16,941 bases of DNA, taken from the NCBI GenBank assembly GCA_946410505.1, contig CAMKAP010000013.1, positions 1 through 16,941 on the forward strand, read 5' to 3'. The stretch comes from an uncultured Clostridia bacterium. GTDB taxonomy: Bacteria > Bacillota_A > Clostridia > Oscillospirales > Oscillospiraceae. Of this stretch, positions 15,590-16,941 are shown piece after piece. Below the pieces are notes generated by a model. The model worked only from the letters and a program-made list of their open reading frames with translations. It made no database searches and had not been told where the DNA came from. Each line of letters starts with the position of its first letter. Position 1 is the first letter of the stretch. The position numbers were made by a program, and so were the translations under genes.

Positions 15590-16046
15590 GACTTTGTATC
15601 GAGAATACCGTCCGAAGGTTGCCGGCTATATCCATAACCATGTGAACGATCCGGAGGACGCGGAGGACCTGTGCAGTGAGGTATTCCGAAAGGCCTGGGA
15701 GCATCTGGACGCCCAGAACAGAACAGGCTTTTCCTCCTACATCTATACCATCACCCGCAACACGGTGGTCGATTATTTCCGCACACGGCGGCAGAACGCC
15801 CCGCTGACGGAGGATCTCTCCGTGCCGGATACGATGGGGGACAAGCTCCTGCGGGAAGAGACGCTCTCCGAGCTCGCTTCGGCCCTGAAGCAGCTGCCGG
15901 AGGCGCAGCGGGAGCTGATCGTCCTGCGTTACTACGAAAACCGCTCGCTGCAGGAGATTTCCGAGATCATGTCGCTGTCCTACGGCGTGACCAAACGGAT
16001 GCATCAGGCAGCGCTGCAGACACTGCGAAAAGTGCTGGGCGACTGA
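15567..16046 (+). CDS. ECF-like RNA polymerase sigma factor
   Basis: A 159-residue sigma-70 family protein with only regions 2 and 4, the ECF layout. Region 2 (about 10-75) contains the run DPEDAEDLCSEVFRKAWEHL (28-47) and the DNA-melting segment FSSYIYTITRNTVVDYFRTR. Region 4 (about 105-157) has LPEAQRELIVLRYYENRSLQ and a helix-turn-helix around EISEIMSLSYGVTKRMHQAA. It likely directs RNA polymerase to a small regulon, plausibly this locus. No anti-sigma gene is adjacent. The start at 15567 follows AAGGAG; the frame extends upstream to 15474 but without a ribosome site. It overlaps the upstream small gene by 23 bases and lies 22 bases before the Nif11-like precursor. Confidence 0.92.
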   Translation: MTDTAGFETLYREYRPKVAGYIHNHVNDPEDAEDLCSEVFRKAWEHLDAQNRTGFSSYIYTITRNTVVDYFRTRRQNAPLTEDLSVPDTMGDKLLREETLSELASALKQLPEAQRELIVLRYYENRSLQEISEIMSLSYGVTKRMHQAALQTLRKVLGD

Positions 16047-16068
16047 GAGCCCGGAAAGGGGAAACAAA

Positions 16069-16473
16069 ATGAGCGAGATGCGCAATAGTCTGGAGCAGGC
16101 TGTGGAGAATGACCCCGCACTGCGGGAACGCTTTCAGGCTGCGGCAGAACGACTGGTAAGCGAGGGCGTGAACGATGCGGCCGAGCTGATGCGGCGCTGC
16201 GCGAAGGAACTGGGCTTTGAGCAGGAGGCCGCGGCCTTTGAAACACTGGACGACGAAAGCCTGGACAGCGTCGCGGGCGGAAGCGACCTTTCACACAATG
16301 AGACGGTGAAGCCTTTCCGCTTCAATACCTGGGTCGGCTCGGTGCTGCGGGATCTGCTGAAAAGGAACAGCGCCGCACAGAGCCAGATCGTCAGCGCAAA
16401 CGGAAGCGACCTGCGGGCTGTCACTCTGCCCCGCCCGGAAACACCCGAGAACAGCGAACTCCACTGCCTCTGA
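16069..16473 (+). CDS. Nif11-like leader precursor peptide
   Basis: A 134-residue predicted precursor. Residues 1-71 resemble a Nif11-type leader: an early run SLEQAVENDPALRERF, then ELMRRCAKELGFE, then LDDESLDSVAGG ending at Gly71. The 63-residue cargo (72-134) begins SDLSHNETVKPFRFNTW, contains an amphipathic stretch WVGSVLRDLLKRN, and has its only cysteine as the penultimate residue (HCL). No modifying enzyme is encoded nearby, so the cargo may be unmodified. The ATG follows AAAGGGG. It starts 22 bases after the sigma gene and is probably in the same operon and exported by the upstream PCAT. The cargo is not a class I recognise. Confidence 0.85.
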   Translation: MSEMRNSLEQAVENDPALRERFQAAAERLVSEGVNDAAELMRRCAKELGFEQEAAAFETLDDESLDSVAGGSDLSHNETVKPFRFNTWVGSVLRDLLKRNSAAQSQIVSANGSDLRAVTLPRPETPENSELHCL

Positions 16474-16636
16474 TTGCAGGAGAACAATAGAGAAGCAGAA
16501 GCAGCAGAAGCATTTGAGCACCCCGCGCTATCAGCGCGGGGTGCTCAGCATAAGGAAAAAACCCTGCTGCCGAAGATGAATAAGCATGGGGAGAGGGCGA
16601 GAGGGGATTGGTTATTCCCTCTCGCGTTTGATCTGT

Positions 16637-16679
16637 TCAAAAATGAGAACTTTTTCGGAAGTTCTCATTTTTGATTTTC
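16637..16679. terminator. Terminator-like hairpin in repeat copy 1
   Basis: A 16-bp perfect stem (16637-16652 with 16659-16674) with loop TTTCGG, A-rich on the 5' side and followed by a T-rich tail (TTTTTGATTTTC) on the plus strand. It is the best candidate terminator for the peptide operon, about 165 bases past the last stop codon. The sequence could work in both directions. Confidence 0.6.
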
Positions 16680-16827
16680 AAGCTGTCGACTAACTGTCGA
16701 CAGCTTGAGCACCCCGCGCTATCAGCGCGGGGTGCTCAGCATAAGGAAAAAACCCTGCTGCCGAAGATGAATAAGCATGGGGAGAGGGCGAGAGGGGATT
16801 GGTTATTCCCTCTCGCGTTTGATCTGT

Positions 16828-16870
16828 TCAAAAATGAGAACTTTTTCGGAAGTTCTCATTTTTGATTTTC
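16828..16870. terminator. Terminator-like hairpin in repeat copy 2
   Basis: The same hairpin as in copy 1, shifted by 191 bases, with stem arms at 16828-16843 and 16850-16865 and the same T-rich tail. Confidence 0.55.
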
Positions 16871-16941
16871 AAGCTGTCGACTAACTGTCGACAGCTTGAG
16901 CACCCCGCGCTATCAGCGCGGGGTGCTCAGCATAAGGAAAA

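Larger units (their letters stand above)
16514..16941. repeat. Tandem 191-bp direct repeat with four hairpins per unit
   Basis: A unit of exactly 191 bases repeats head to tail: 16514-16704, 16705-16895, and the first 46 bases of a third copy at 16896-16941, where the window ends. I find no mismatch between the copies. Each unit contains four perfect inverted repeats. In copy 1 these are 16515-16529/16533-16547 (15 bp, GC-rich, loop ATC), 16597-16605/16617-16625 (9 bp), 16637-16652/16659-16674 (16 bp, terminator-like) and 16678-16690/16696-16708 (13 bp, containing GTCGAC twice). The short open frame inside each unit has no ribosome site and runs through the hairpins, so I do not call it a gene. 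Confidence 0.95.

Noticed and set aside
16671..16865. Short frames inside the 191-bp repeats
   Set aside because: They run through several perfect hairpins, have no ribosome site, and repeat only because the DNA repeats.
16514..16941. CRISPR array
   Set aside because: The units are 191 bp and identical throughout; there are no unique spacers between short repeats.

Overview
The window looks like chromosome from a GC-rich, Gram-positive anaerobe of the Clostridia, most likely Oscillospirales or a related gut lineage. This is an inference from a T-box leader on pheST, an IreB homologue, a GerS-like lipoprotein paired with alr, strong AGGAGG ribosome sites and the gene families present. I cannot name a species.

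Left part (1-8303), mostly housekeeping. On the minus strand, a GerS-like lipoprotein gene and alr (alanine racemase) form a two-gene operon with a clear sigma-A type promoter and a terminator. Divergent from it, a T-box leader precedes pheS-pheT, the two subunits of phenylalanyl-tRNA synthetase. PheT carries about 100 extra residues that look like a second tRNA-binding OB fold. A monocistronic ireB follows. It shares a 28-bp perfect bidirectional terminator with the convergent rfbA-rfbB pair, which makes dTDP-4-keto-6-deoxyglucose.

Right part (8304-16473), a peptide export locus on the plus strand. From a promoter near 8446-8475 come a short HlyD-like membrane protein, a C39 peptidase/ABC exporter and a partner ABC exporter of the NHLM type. 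Next are two paralogous 112-residue precursors, each with a 20-residue double-glycine leader and a 92-residue cargo made of two CW_7 (Cpl-7 lysozyme type) peptidoglycan-binding repeats. A tightly overlapping set then encodes an HExxH putative metallopeptidase, a 69-residue protein with a double-glycine motif and an ECF-like sigma factor, followed 22 bases later by a precursor with a Nif11-like leader. All four double-glycine proteins share L-x-D-E-x-L-x-x-[IAV]-A-G-G just before the cut site. One exporter therefore probably trims and exports all of them. No lanthionine synthetase, radical-SAM enzyme or cyclodehydratase is visible, so the cargo may be unmodified. Export of bare tandem CW_7 domains through a bacteriocin-type exporter is the most unusual content here.

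Right edge (16514-16941). A 191-bp unit is repeated head to tail, two full copies and 46 bases of a third. The copies look identical and each carries four perfect hairpins. The window ends inside the array, so it may be a real terminator-rich tandem repeat or an assembly artefact at a contig end.
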